Shown piece after piece: positions 9,038-17,438 of a DNA stretch of 50,355 nt. This DNA is from Gammaproteobacteria bacterium (GTDB lineage Bacteria > Pseudomonadota > Gammaproteobacteria > Steroidobacterales > GCA-2729495), in contig JAAERX010000084.1 of assembly GCA_024229935.1 (NCBI GenBank), positions 1-50,355 of the forward strand, read 5' to 3'. A program made the position numbers and the translations under genes. Position 1 is the stretch's first letter. The number at the start of each line of letters is the position of its first letter. The notes beneath the pieces were generated by a model, which was not told the origin of the DNA, ran no database searches, and saw only the letters and a program-made list of their open reading frames with translations.

Positions 9038-10048
9038 TTATTGAAGTGCTGGCAATATTCGTTCGCCCAGCATTTTTATATTCTTAACCTGATGCTTTTT
9101 CAGCTCAATACATACTTCAGTCATGCCCAGCGCTTTGTATTCAAGCAGGTGTTCGACAATGCCATCAAGGTCATCTGTGGTGCCGGTCAGGGTGAGGTTA
9201 TCTACACAACGTTCCAGTAACTCATCATCCAGACCCTCGACATAACTCTCGTTTTTTGGCGCCATTGCATAGATCTGTGGAATGTACTCCAGTATCTGCT
9301 GAAATTCAGCCTCATTCATAAATTCACGCATCATGTATTCCCGGAATATGGCTCGGAAACCAATCCAGCGACGCGCCTCGTGACGGGCTTCCGCCAGGTC
9401 GTCATAAATATACATGGCCATAAAGTTATTAGAGCGAAAGCCGGTCTTGTCCCGACCAATTTCATCCATGCGACTGTGCACCGCTTCCAGAGCTCCTTTT
9501 GCGAGGCCCGGTGACAGATCACTCATGAAGATCCCATCAGCCGCTTTGGCCGCCATCCGCAACATCTGTGGCCGGTTCGCAGCGGAATAAATAAACGGCG
9601 GTTCAGCTGTAGTCCAGTCCGGGTTGTAATCGGAGATGCTAAATAGCTCACCGTCATAGTTAAACGGTCTTTGCGTGGTGGCACCTTTGACAAACTCCAG
9701 GCATTCACGCACGTAGCGCACCCGTTTATCAAACGGAATACCGAGACTCATAACCACTTCACCACCCCCACCGATCATGGTTTGAGCACGGCCGTCCGCA
9801 AATTCATTCAGGGACTGCAGCGCCATCGCAATACGATAGGGATGCATCTCATACGCATTGAGCGCCATGGGGGCTATTTTTATGCGGCTGGTGGCCTGTG
9901 CAAGCGGCACCATGGCGCTAAAGGGGTCACGACCATCCAGATAACTTGCATTCCAGACACAGTGAATACCATGTTGCTCTGCAAGCACACCGAGTTCTGC
10001 CAGTTCCTGGGGCGGCAGATGCGAATCCAGAACAATATCGATATCCAT
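9038..10048 (-). CDS. LLM class flavin-dependent oxidoreductase
   Basis: This 336-residue luciferase-like TIM barrel begins MDIDIVLDSHLPPQEL and has the WNASYLDGRDPF and ATSRIKIAPM strands typical of bacterial luciferase-like and F420/FMN-dependent enzymes, plus a GGGGE motif near 90. Members include monooxygenases (for example RutA and nitrilotriacetate or alkanesulfonate oxygenases, using FMNH2) and F420-dependent dehydrogenases; the cofactor cannot be decided here. It follows the aldehyde dehydrogenase gene by 12 bp on the minus strand, so the two are probably one transcript in which oxidation yields an aldehyde that is then oxidised. Confidence 0.85.
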   Translation of the reverse strand: MDIDIVLDSHLPPQELAELGVLAEQHGIHCVWNASYLDGRDPFSAMVPLAQATSRIKIAPMALNAYEMHPYRIAMALQSLNEFADGRAQTMIGGGGEVVMSLGIPFDKRVRYVRECLEFVKGATTQRPFNYDGELFSISDYNPDWTTAEPPFIYSAANRPQMLRMAAKAADGIFMSDLSPGLAKGALEAVHSRMDEIGRDKTGFRSNNFMAMYIYDDLAEARHEARRWIGFRAIFREYMMREFMNEAEFQQILEYIPQIYAMAPKNESYVEGLDDELLERCVDNLTLTGTTDDLDGIVEHLLEYKALGMTEVCIELKKHQVKNIKMLGERILPALQ

Positions 10049-10060
10049 TATTTACAATCT

Positions 10061-11491
10061 CTAGTTTGGGCCGGTTTTACCAAATGCAGTTGGCAACAAG
10101 GGTTGGTCAGCTACATTGACCATCACAGCCTGTTTACGAGTAAAGCGTGTATAGGCAGATAAACCGGCCCGGCTTGCACCCATGCCTGATAAACCAAAGG
10201 CATCATGTTCAAATTCATGAATCAGTACAGTTAAGGCTGCATCATTGACACTGATTGCCCCTGCATGAATAGTACGAGCAAATTCACGGCCTTCATCAAC
10301 CGTACCAGCAAACACCGCAGCTGATAAACCATACTGACTGTCATTCGCCAGTCGTATTGCTTCATCCTCACTGTCAAATGGCATGATGCACATGACCGGA
10401 CCAAAGGTTTCATCCTGCATCAGACTCATCTCATGCGTTACATCTGTTACGACAGTAGGGCGCATCCAGAACCCACCATGGTTAAGCAATTCACCCCCAC
10501 AGTGGATCGTTGCACCCGCACCCTTGGCATCAGCCAATTGACGCAAAACAATCGCACCCTGATCTTCGAATATGAAAGGACCAACCACGCCGGTATCCAT
10601 ATCCGGGTAATTAATCTCCAGGTTTTCTGCTGTTGTTACCGCAAGGTCGACAAATTCTTCATAATGCTCACGAGCGACATAGATACGCTCAAGTGACTGG
10701 CAGGCCTGCCCGGCACTTTGGACGGAGCAGAAGGTCGTGGTACGAGCTGCCAAGGCTATATCCGCACTGGCCAGGACTATGGCCGGGTCTTTGCCACCCA
10801 GTTCCAGAAATGCTGGAATAAACTGTTTTGCCGCTGCTTCAGCAACCTTGCGCCCTGTGGTTACACTGCCTGTGAAAACCACTGCATCAACCTGCTCAAC
10901 AACTGCAGCACCTGCCTGACCAGTACCCACCACTATACCCAGTACATCGGCAAGTTCCGGACACTCGGCAATGGCAGATCGCATGGGTTCAACCCAGCGC
11001 GGCGTTACCTCACTTGGCTTGATGAGCACCGCATTACCTGCAGCCAAAGCAGGGAAGGTATCCAGAAAAGACAAAATAATTGGAAAATTCCACGGGGAAA
11101 TATTACCAACCACGCCATACGGTTTATGATTAGAACTGCCTTCAACAATGGGGACACTGGCTGTTTGAGGCTGGCTCGCAGCAAGGGCAGCAGGCGCGTC
11201 TTTGAGTGTACGCTGAATGAATGCATCCAGAGCATCCAGCTCCATGTTTGCAACCGTTATTCGACCCGTATCCTGTATCAAGGCTGCAAGTATTGCATCA
11301 CGGTTACGGCTGATTGCTGCCGCAAATGCCTCAAGACACTTAAGCCGTTTATCCAGTGTGAAGGCTGCCCAAATAGGCTGATTTCGGCGCACGTGTGAAG
11401 CAGCCGCCACAATATCTGCCGGAGCAGGGTCCTCAAAGCTGTAGTCCCGCTTCCCGGTGTAGGGGTTACGTACCTCAATAACAGCTGTCAC
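10061..11491 (-). CDS. NAD(P)-dependent aldehyde dehydrogenase
   Basis: This member of the ALDH superfamily oxidises an aldehyde to the acid. Catalytic residues are seen as Asn139 in NISPWNFP, Glu234 in LELGGKDP and Cys268 in AGQACQS (numbering from the GTG at 11503), with the FTGSVTTGR nucleotide-binding stretch near 210. Two GTG starts are possible: the one at 11503 directly abuts AAGGAG with no spacing, whereas the one at 11491 has about 11 nt spacing and was chosen. The leader at 11504-11570 carries an inverted ATTACAT/ATGTAAT repeat. It is the first gene of a pair with the flavin monooxygenase. Confidence 0.88.
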   Translation of the reverse strand: MTAVIEVRNPYTGKRDYSFEDPAPADIVAAASHVRRNQPIWAAFTLDKRLKCLEAFAAAISRNRDAILAALIQDTGRITVANMELDALDAFIQRTLKDAPAALAASQPQTASVPIVEGSSNHKPYGVVGNISPWNFPIILSFLDTFPALAAGNAVLIKPSEVTPRWVEPMRSAIAECPELADVLGIVVGTGQAGAAVVEQVDAVVFTGSVTTGRKVAEAAAKQFIPAFLELGGKDPAIVLASADIALAARTTTFCSVQSAGQACQSLERIYVAREHYEEFVDLAVTTAENLEINYPDMDTGVVGPFIFEDQGAIVLRQLADAKGAGATIHCGGELLNHGGFWMRPTVVTDVTHEMSLMQDETFGPVMCIMPFDSEDEAIRLANDSQYGLSAAVFAGTVDEGREFARTIHAGAISVNDAALTVLIHEFEHDAFGLSGMGASRAGLSAYTRFTRKQAVMVNVADQPLLPTAFGKTGPN

Positions 11492-11533
11492 TATCGACTG
11501 CACTCCTTCAAACTTACTTAAGGCGACAGCTTA

Positions 11534-11566
11534 TTATTACATTAATATCATTAATTTATGTAATAA
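11534..11566. promoter_or_regulatory. inverted repeat upstream of the aldehyde dehydrogenase gene
   Basis: TTATTACAT (11534-11542) and ATGTAATAA (11558-11566) are perfect inverted copies separated by 15 nt. The AT-rich spacer itself contains ATTAAT-ATC-ATTAAT. The half-site ATGTAAT is shared with the palindromes at 13489 and 29946, although the arms here face the other way. A regulator site is plausible; it may instead be a promoter-region coincidence in AT-rich DNA. Confidence 0.4.
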
Positions 11567-11585
11567 AACCAGAAACTACCTAATA

Positions 11586-12005
11586 TTAGGTATCGGAAAA
11601 AGTCCGCACCCACGCAACCATATCCTTAATCTCCTGGTCAGTGAAAAAATCACCCCAGGGAGACATGACGTAGGATTTACCAACACCTTCACCGCCACGA
11701 CAGATTGCAATATACAGGTAGCCATCCGAGAGTGTCTGCATATATTCCGGATCACTCTGATCAGGTGGCGTTTCATCCATATGCATGACGACCACATCTG
11801 CCTGCCCGGTAAGGCCATGACAAGCCACACAGTGCTCATAATGCAGTGCCTTACCATTATTAATATCACCACGCAGCTCACCACGTGGAAAACAATTATC
11901 AGCTTCGAGTGCAGATACACGTTCAGCCTCGTCCGCATATGCACCTGAAACCAGCAGCCCGGATATTAGCAGTCCAAGCACCTGTTTTCTTGTTGTGCCA
12001 ATCAT
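11586..12005 (-). CDS. small exported c-type cytochrome
   Basis: This is a 139-residue protein starting at the ATG at 12005, which has a good AGGGGTG ribosome-binding site; longer in-frame extensions overlap the upstream gene and are not needed. A signal peptide occupies residues 1-23 (GLLISGLLVSGAYA). One heme-attachment motif, CVACH, is at 59-63, and a Met ligand is likely in the YVMSPWGDFF segment near 112. It should be a periplasmic electron carrier. It lies 10 bp after the Tat-exported amidohydrolase gene, so both proteins are exported and co-expressed. It is also a candidate electron acceptor for the orphan molybdoenzyme; that is inference. Confidence 0.85.
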   Translation of the reverse strand: MIGTTRKQVLGLLISGLLVSGAYADEAERVSALEADNCFPRGELRGDINNGKALHYEHCVACHGLTGQADVVVMHMDETPPDQSDPEYMQTLSDGYLYIAICRGGEGVGKSYVMSPWGDFFTDQEIKDMVAWVRTFSDT

Positions 12006-12015
12006 TAGCTCACCC

Positions 12016-13440
12016 CTAAACTGCAACCCAACCGTATTGAGTGTTACTAGGTGCAGCACCGTGATCAATATAGGCACTCTTCATCGTACTTAGTGAATCA
12101 CCGGGTATCGCTGTACGTGCGGCCTCTATATCAATGCCATAGAGACCTGCAAGGTTTTTACCAAATATAAGCTCTCGTTCAGCAGGCGTGAAACTCTCGT
12201 AAGAGAATTGTTTCTGCAGATTTTCTGGCTGTTGATAACGGCGGAAGGCCTCAATTAACCACTGTGGTGAACCCCACCAGATGCAATCGGTGCCCCAGAT
12301 AATATGGTCAGCACCAAATGCCTCGTTCAACTGCCCCAGCAGGTGACCACAGATCTCTGGGTGAGTGACTACTGAATGCCCAAACACTGCACCCAGTTCA
12401 GGGTAAACATTGGTGACATCCGGGTTTTCTTTTTTCATGCGACACAAATCAGTCGTCCAAGGCAGATAACCATCGGCATCTATACCACTTTGACCCGGTG
12501 GCAGCATAGTCATCATGTGCTTCATACCAGAGTGATAGATGATAAAATTGATATCTGGAAAGTCTTTGGCTGCCTGCATGATGTCATCAGGTTTGAAAAA
12601 TCTTTCAAAGCGACCGGGCAGGGGCAGCCCTTTATGCAGACTGATATTATTGATACCCAGCTTGAGCGATTTCTCAAAGAATGGATAGGCTACCTCTTTA
12701 TCATCCATAAGCCAGGCACCCGTTGGGTTACCTGTGTAACACTTCCAGCCATCAATTTTTAGTTCATTTACCTGGTAATCCATACCTTCTGGTACAAAAG
12801 CAGGATCCATCGGGTTAGCCAGGCCATGGCTCAGCATACGTTGCGAACCTGCAGCCTCATTAACCACATTACGGGTACCCACCATATCTTCAACAGGAAG
12901 TGCATGGTGCTTGGGCGGTCCAATGACGGCACCTGTCATAATCGCCATAACCGTGTCGCTATCAAAGAAGATTTCTTTCACAAAATTACCGCGATGCAGG
13001 GTCTCTGGTCCGGGCGTTATACCTTCAAGGTCAGGATTAATTCCTGCCTTGGCAGTCATTGTCCGGAACATAGTCGGCCCCTTGATGCTGTCCTTAACAT
13101 GGTGCGTCTGGGCATCAAAGATAAACTCTGTCTTTGGCCACAGTTCTTTATAGGCAGATGCATCCATGGCTTCAGCCAGATTAACCTGATAGTTCTCGCC
13201 AAACACTTCATTCATGGCAAGAAAGCCTGTTGCCATGCCACCCGAGGTTTTTAGAAAATCACGACGGCTAATACCCAGCTTGCTGGCAAATTGATCCGCC
13301 AGTTCCTTTACCCGGAATTCTACTTTCTTCTGATCAGGTGTCTGTGGCAGAGGCGGAAACTCTTCATTCGACACTATCTGAGTAGGGATTGGTGTACCTT
13401 CACCGGTCTCATGGTCTTGCTGGGTTTTCTTTTTCCACAT
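12016..13440 (-). CDS. Tat-exported amidohydrolase family protein
   Basis: This 474-residue TIM-barrel protein has an unusually long hydrophilic N-region of about 58 residues before a clear Tat motif (SRRDFLKTSGG, twin Arg 59-60). After it come DAQTHHV (possible metal pair), several His-containing strands (IIYHSGMKH, FGHSVVTHPEICGH) and the C-terminal IIWGTDCIWWG with the conserved Asp. It is probably a periplasmic metal-dependent hydrolase or decarboxylase of the amidohydrolase-2 type; the substrate is unknown. It is translated just ahead of the cytochrome c gene. The palindrome TATGTAATTACATA lies 49-62 bp upstream of its start, suggesting regulation by the MarR protein at 29483. Confidence 0.8.
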   Translation of the reverse strand: MWKKKTQQDHETGEGTPIPTQIVSNEEFPPLPQTPDQKKVEFRVKELADQFASKLGISRRDFLKTSGGMATGFLAMNEVFGENYQVNLAEAMDASAYKELWPKTEFIFDAQTHHVKDSIKGPTMFRTMTAKAGINPDLEGITPGPETLHRGNFVKEIFFDSDTVMAIMTGAVIGPPKHHALPVEDMVGTRNVVNEAAGSQRMLSHGLANPMDPAFVPEGMDYQVNELKIDGWKCYTGNPTGAWLMDDKEVAYPFFEKSLKLGINNISLHKGLPLPGRFERFFKPDDIMQAAKDFPDINFIIYHSGMKHMMTMLPPGQSGIDADGYLPWTTDLCRMKKENPDVTNVYPELGAVFGHSVVTHPEICGHLLGQLNEAFGADHIIWGTDCIWWGSPQWLIEAFRRYQQPENLQKQFSYESFTPAERELIFGKNLAGLYGIDIEAARTAIPGDSLSTMKSAYIDHGAAPSNTQYGWVAV

Positions 13441-13488
13441 GTCAAAAGCCTCATTTTAAATAGTAGCTGGCTATAGCGCACCATTATA

Positions 13489-13502
13489 TATGTAATTACA
13501 TA
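13489..13502. promoter_or_regulatory. 14-bp palindrome matching the marR-linked operator
   Basis: TATGTAATTACATA is a perfect palindrome upstream of the Tat amidohydrolase/cytochrome genes. It is identical to the core of the 16-bp palindrome beside marR at 29946-29961, 16.5 kb away. Identity over 14 bp in two promoter regions supports a shared transcription-factor site. Which factor binds is inference. Confidence 0.6.
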
Positions 13503-13579
13503 CTCATTTAGGCGGGCCAGTCCCTCTGTCCAACAGGCAGTCTGTTAGGCCACCCAGGTTTCTACTGTTTCAGAAATAA

Positions 13580-13613
13580 AAAATGGCCAACGCCCGGAAG
13601 CATCAGCCATTTT
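13580..13613 (-). terminator. rho-independent terminator after the deacetylase-family gene
   Basis: On the minus strand AAAATGGC and GCCATTTT form an 8-bp outer stem with a further weak inner stem around TTCCGG. A T-rich tail (TTTATTTC) follows. It lies about 33 bp past the stop of the gene at 13646-14632 and ends the deacetylase/isochorismatase transcript before the next promoter. Confidence 0.65.
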
Positions 13614-13645
13614 ATACCCAGCTTTAAGAACTACTTCAAACTGGC

Positions 13646-14632
13646 TTACATATATTGCTTGCGGTACCAGTCATTTACCTCATCACCTGTAGTCAACCAG
13701 ACATCCTTATGACTTGCGATGTATTCAAATGCACGACGCAGATGCTTGAATTTGTTTGGCTGCCCAACATGGAAGGTATGCAAACAAATAGGCATACAGC
13801 GAGCATTGGTGGCACCTTCTTCATACAGAATATCAAACTGATCAATAATCATGTCACCGAAGGCTTCAGAAGATACGCCCAGGTTCAGGAAGGCCGGAAT
13901 ATCATTAATCTCAACCGTATACGGCACAGAAATCAGATTGTCTTTTGGTGTGTTGAACTTAAACGGATGATCATCAGCCGTATAATCACACAAATACTCG
14001 ACACCATACTCTTCAAGCAGGCGAGGTGTGTTATCAGTATGAGTCAGGAATGGCGATAACCAACCCTTCGTTTTACGACCCAGGGTTTTCTGCATCGTAT
14101 TCAGCGTTGCCTCAAGAATTTCACGTTCTTTGGCTTCCGCAAGTTCACTCAGGCTACCATCGGGATTACGCACATTACCAATGAAGTTTGCAGGTGCATT
14201 ATTAACACCATGACCAATCCAAGCCCAGTCACGTTTTTCACCTTCCTCGATAATGCGAGGGTATTCACGAATGATTTCACCGTTCAGACAAACTGTGCCG
14301 CGCATGCCACACGCATCCATCATATCCATCATTCTCCAAAGACCAACCCGGTTACCGTAATCACGCCAACCATAGTTAAGCGGGTCAGGTGAAAACCCAG
14401 CAGTACCTGGAATTAGTGGCGTACCTGGAATTGCAGCAGGGAAGTGCTCAATATTGATATACGGCATAACTGCAACACGCGCCCCTTTAGGTAACTTGAA
14501 GGGCTTACGATCAATAATTGGCACATAGTCATAGTGCTGGCTCTGCGTAAGTTTATCATTGGCTTTCTTAGCCGTTTTCCGGGTAGCTGGCTTTTTAGCC
14601 GCTTTTTTCTTCACTTTTTTTCTGGTAGCCAT
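13646..14632 (-). CDS. polysaccharide deacetylase / PuuE-allantoinase / cyclic imide hydrolase-like protein with basic N-terminal tail
   Basis: This 328-residue protein has a NodB-like barrel of the PuuE branch: GVNNAPANF, KGWLSPFLTHTDNTPRLL, CDYTADDHPF and a C-terminal ICLHTFHVGQP strand. This branch includes allantoinase and cyclic imide hydrolases that open ring amides as well as true deacetylases, so ring opening of a cyclic amide is the favoured guess. Residues 1-26 form a Lys/Ala/Arg-rich extension (MATRKKVKKKAAKKPATRKT...), unusual for an enzyme of this type and perhaps binding nucleic acid or a polyanion. AGGGG precedes the ATG. The isochorismatase-family gene lies 46 bp upstream in the same transcript. 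Confidence 0.75.
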   Translation of the reverse strand: MATRKKVKKKAAKKPATRKTAKKANDKLTQSQHYDYVPIIDRKPFKLPKGARVAVMPYINIEHFPAAIPGTPLIPGTAGFSPDPLNYGWRDYGNRVGLWRMMDMMDACGMRGTVCLNGEIIREYPRIIEEGEKRDWAWIGHGVNNAPANFIGNVRNPDGSLSELAEAKEREILEATLNTMQKTLGRKTKGWLSPFLTHTDNTPRLLEEYGVEYLCDYTADDHPFKFNTPKDNLISVPYTVEINDIPAFLNLGVSSEAFGDMIIDQFDILYEEGATNARCMPICLHTFHVGQPNKFKHLRRAFEYIASHKDVWLTTGDEVNDWYRKQYM

Positions 14633-14678
14633 GGTTGTTTGCCCCTGATAGTTTGGTCGGGTGGATTTATCTTAAATT

Positions 14679-15308
14679 TTATAGAGTGCTAATGTACTCA
14701 AGCGCTTCCGTTTTGCTTATAACATCACCATATTTGGCATTAATATCGAATAAGTTCGCTTCATGTGGGTCATCATGTCGATCACCAATGCATTCACGCA
14801 CACAGATAGGTCTGAAACCATTTTGCACGGCATCCACTGCAGTGGCACGTATACAGCCAGATGTTGTACAACCCGTAATCATCAATGTATCTACGCCAGC
14901 AGCAGTTAATGTCGCAGCAAATGAAGTACCAAAGAAGACACTCGCATAATTCTTCGTTATCAATAACTCTTCCGGTAAAGGCTCAAGCCCTTCACAGAAT
15001 TGTGCATAAGGGTCACCTTCAACAAGGCTCTTCAATACAGGCGCTTTCTTGATCCACACACCACCGTCAATAAAGGTATGGGGGTTATAACGCACCTGAG
15101 TGTGAATAATAGGCATGTCAGTTGCTCGTGCAGCTTTAAGCAACTCGGGCATCTCAGCAACAGCTTTAACAACGCCAGGCGCATATAAAGGAGACCCCTC
15201 AGTGGTATAGCCCTGTAAGAGGTCAATCACGACCAGAGCAGTCTTATTACCAAAACCCATTCGACCATCCCAGACGCCCGAGTAGTTGTCATCACGTTGA
15301 TCAACCAT
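14679..15308 (-). CDS. cysteine hydrolase, isochorismatase family
   Basis: The 209-residue reading starts at the ATG at 15308, which has a GGAG ribosome-binding site (GGGAGATAGAA); an upstream 20-codon extension lacks one. The catalytic triad of the family is present: Asp in VVIDLLQGY, Lys in LLITKNYASVF and Cys in TGCTTSGCIRA. Relatives hydrolyse amide or carbamoyl bonds (N-carbamoylsarcosine amidase, maleamate amidohydrolase, biuret or ureidoacrylate hydrolase). Co-transcription with a ring-opening PuuE-like protein suggests that it removes ammonia from the opened half-amide; this is inference. The leader contains several palindromes (15450-15529). Confidence 0.85.
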   Translation of the reverse strand: MVDQRDDNYSGVWDGRMGFGNKTALVVIDLLQGYTTEGSPLYAPGVVKAVAEMPELLKAARATDMPIIHTQVRYNPHTFIDGGVWIKKAPVLKSLVEGDPYAQFCEGLEPLPEELLITKNYASVFFGTSFAATLTAAGVDTLMITGCTTSGCIRATAVDAVQNGFRPICVRECIGDRHDDPHEANLFDINAKYGDVISKTEALEYISTL

Positions 15309-15449
15309 TTCTATCTCCCAGATACACAGCAGAAAGTCAGCATGTAAGCTGCTACCCGCAGATTTCAATTAAAAGGCCAGTGGGCACCGGTTCTGATCGT
15401 TCTTCCTGGCAGAAAAACTGTTCGTATTGTTCCGGGACCATTGCTGACG

Positions 15450-15529
15450 GTATCAAATGATACTAACGCAAGCTATGCGGTAAAACCCACCCTGTGCGGA
15501 GGGTGGTCAAATAGTGTCCGCTATGCGGA
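15450..15529. promoter_or_regulatory. cluster of three inverted repeats between divergent amidase genes
   Basis: Three inverted repeats lie in 80 bp: GTATCA-AA-TGATAC (15450-15463), CCACCCT-GTGCGG-AGGGTGG (15487-15506) and TCCGC-TAT-GCGGA (15517-15529). The 8-mer CTATGCGG also occurs twice (15473-15480 and 15521-15528). The region separates the isochorismatase gene (minus) from the nitrilase-family amidase gene (plus), so operators for divergent promoters are likely. The GC-rich middle hairpin could also act in RNA. Confidence 0.45.
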
Positions 15530-15664
15530 ACAAATCTCATGAATCACATAGTCAACAGGGTATATGGAGTCGCCAATGCACCCATACAGTGTTTAAAATC
15601 ATTCGCCAGAACTTCACTGTTCAAATTAACTTTAGCTTTTTCTCATCACAGGTCACAAAACAAA

Positions 15665-16810
15665 ATGCACTTACAATATTCAGCGGTTGGCATACAGAAC
15701 AAATCAACCATGGCAATCAGTCGGGATGACTATATGAAGGACCTGGAACGACTGGCCAAAAGCATTGGCTTTGCCGTCTGGAATTGCAGCCTGGATTTAC
15801 CCGTAAAACTGGTTGCCATCTCTGAAGGGGGTATAGGTGGTTGGGCATTAGGTGGTGGGGAAGAGCACGCTCGAATCTATCAGAACATTGTCCCGGAAAT
15901 AGACGGACCTGAAAGCCGTTTTTTGGGTGATATAGCTCGCCAGATGAACACCCACATCATTGCCCAGATGATCTGTAAAGACCCTGAATTCATTGAAGAC
16001 AAAATATTCAATATCGCATTCATTATCGATCCCAACGGCAAGATTATCCATAAACATTACAAGACCGCTTTCTATCAGTACGAACCTAATGTTGCACCCA
16101 GTGACATCTGGGATCACTACATAGAAAAATACGGTGACGATCCAGTCAAACTTCATGAGGCTATATGGCCAGTGGCAAAAACCGAAATCGGCAACATAGG
16201 TACGCTAATTTGTGCGGAAGGTAGTTATCCGGAAGCCGCTCGCGGTCTTGCCATGAATGGAGCTGAAATTATCTGGCGTACGCAGTATCCAGAACCCTGG
16301 ATGGGTAATGGCATGGCTGAAATGCAGAACCGTTCACATGCGGTATTCAACACCTGTTACGTGCTCTCACCCAATATTGGTGCAATCTCATTACCAGGCG
16401 ACCCTGATCATGTGATTTCCTGTGGCAAAAGCCAGATTTTTGATTATCGCGGGAATGTCATATCACAATACCTAGGGGGAGGGGAAAGTTCCGTCAGTGC
16501 CATACTTGATATTGATGGACTTCGAGACTTTCGATTACGTGCACAATGGCAAAACCTCGTTAAAGATATTCGAGCAGAGGAATACAAAGTAATCTATGAC
16601 GCGATGATGGCGAAAGGTGGCGTCTACCCGAAGAATCTTTGCATGGATAGCCCACCATTTGATGAGGCTGACCAAAAAGAACTGGTTAAACATCAGGTCA
16701 ATAAAATGGTGGAGTGGGGTGTATACACGCCAACACAAGATTGGAAGCCTTATAAAATCTCAGAGTCTGTTACCGCCAGAATTAATAAAGCTAATAGCTC
16801 AGACTCCTAA
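15665..16810 (+). CDS. nitrilase-superfamily aliphatic amidase-like hydrolase (intact triad)
   Basis: This 381-residue carbon-nitrogen hydrolase has all three family catalytic residues: Glu54 (AISEGG), Lys133 (KHYKTAFY) and Cys183 (TLICAEGSYPE). A longer in-frame extension to 15539 exists, but alignment with the paralogue at 21299-22351 begins at this ATG (YSAVGIQ versus YIAVALQ), so it was chosen; AGG lies 13 nt upstream. Members hydrolyse nitriles, linear amides or N-carbamyl amides to acids and ammonia. It is divergent from the isochorismatase-family gene across a palindrome-rich leader, which suggests joint use in an amide pathway. Confidence 0.85.
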   Translation: MHLQYSAVGIQNKSTMAISRDDYMKDLERLAKSIGFAVWNCSLDLPVKLVAISEGGIGGWALGGGEEHARIYQNIVPEIDGPESRFLGDIARQMNTHIIAQMICKDPEFIEDKIFNIAFIIDPNGKIIHKHYKTAFYQYEPNVAPSDIWDHYIEKYGDDPVKLHEAIWPVAKTEIGNIGTLICAEGSYPEAARGLAMNGAEIIWRTQYPEPWMGNGMAEMQNRSHAVFNTCYVLSPNIGAISLPGDPDHVISCGKSQIFDYRGNVISQYLGGGESSVSAILDIDGLRDFRLRAQWQNLVKDIRAEEYKVIYDAMMAKGGVYPKNLCMDSPPFDEADQKELVKHQVNKMVEWGVYTPTQDWKPYKISESVTARINKANSSDS

Positions 16811-16815
16811 CAGGA

Positions 16816-17433
16816 TCAATTAACTACTGGCTTACCAAGGCTGCTTAGCTCTATAGCAATGACCTGACTTAACTCAGCAATGGCTGCATTGTGAGCGGCA
16901 ACGAGCGCAACATAACTTTTATCACCCTGCGCTATAACCTGGGTATTGCTAAAGCTACCCACCGCAACCACCTCACCTCCCGGTGGCTTAATTGACCAAC
17001 GCAGCCGCAGGATTAAATTTTCACCTAGCATTCCATCGAACTGAATCACATCCAGTACCACACGGTAATCAACACCGAATGACGCAGAAGTAGGGTAGAT
17101 CACTATCCGGTCAGTATTAAGCTCAGCTGCAATGTTATCGCCCAATACACGCAAGAATTCATATTGAAGCGGCGCACTCCATACATTAAATTCATCAATT
17201 TTTAGCTGAGCATCACCCTCACGCGTGACAATCTGGTTACGTACCAGTGAAGGTGGAAAACTGGCTGGCCCAATTTTAACTGCCATCTCACTGGGTTCAG
17301 CAGTTACTGCAACCAGAGTCTCACTTAAGGTGTAATACTTTACCGCAGGGCTTCGGCCACATGCACTTAGAAAAAATGTCAGGGTGATAACTACCAAGAT
17401 AATCCGCAGCGTAACTGTGCGCTCAATATTCAT
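16816..17433 (-). CDS. pqiC: PqiC-like ABC-type transport auxiliary lipoprotein
   Basis: This 205-residue protein has a lipoprotein signal with lipobox FLSAC near residues 21-25 and the DUF330/PqiC pattern (KYYTL, NQIVTREG, WSAPLQYEFLRVLGDNI). PqiC is an outer-membrane lipoprotein that works with the MCE protein PqiB in lipid transport across the periplasm. An AAGGAA ribosome-binding site sits 8 nt before the ATG. It is the last gene of a four-gene minus-strand operon (PqiA, PqiA, PqiB, PqiC), 5 bp after pqiB, and converges on the amidase gene with 5 bp between them. Confidence 0.85.
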   Translation of the reverse strand: MNIERTVTLRIILVVITLTFFLSACGRSPAVKYYTLSETLVAVTAEPSEMAVKIGPASFPPSLVRNQIVTREGDAQLKIDEFNVWSAPLQYEFLRVLGDNIAAELNTDRIVIYPTSASFGVDYRVVLDVIQFDGMLGENLILRLRWSIKPPGGEVVAVGSFSNTQVIAQGDKSYVALVAAHNAAIAELSQVIAIELSSLGKPVVN

Positions 17434-17438
17434 GACAG

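Noticed and set aside
9671-10162. 163-codon open frame on the plus strand
   Set aside because: It is antisense to the flavin monooxygenase gene and has a random-like composition.
10718-11398. 226-codon open frame on the plus strand
   Set aside because: It lies fully antisense to the aldehyde dehydrogenase gene, has Cys/His/Thr-rich unlikely composition, no ribosome-binding site and no domain.
11576-11944. 122-codon minus-strand frame overlapping the cytochrome c gene
   Set aside because: The cytochrome frame has a signal peptide and CVACH; this one has no feature and is a shadow.
15539-15664. longer N-terminus for the nitrilase-family amidase
   Set aside because: The extra 42 residues do not align with the paralogue and look like translated leader DNA with palindromes just upstream.
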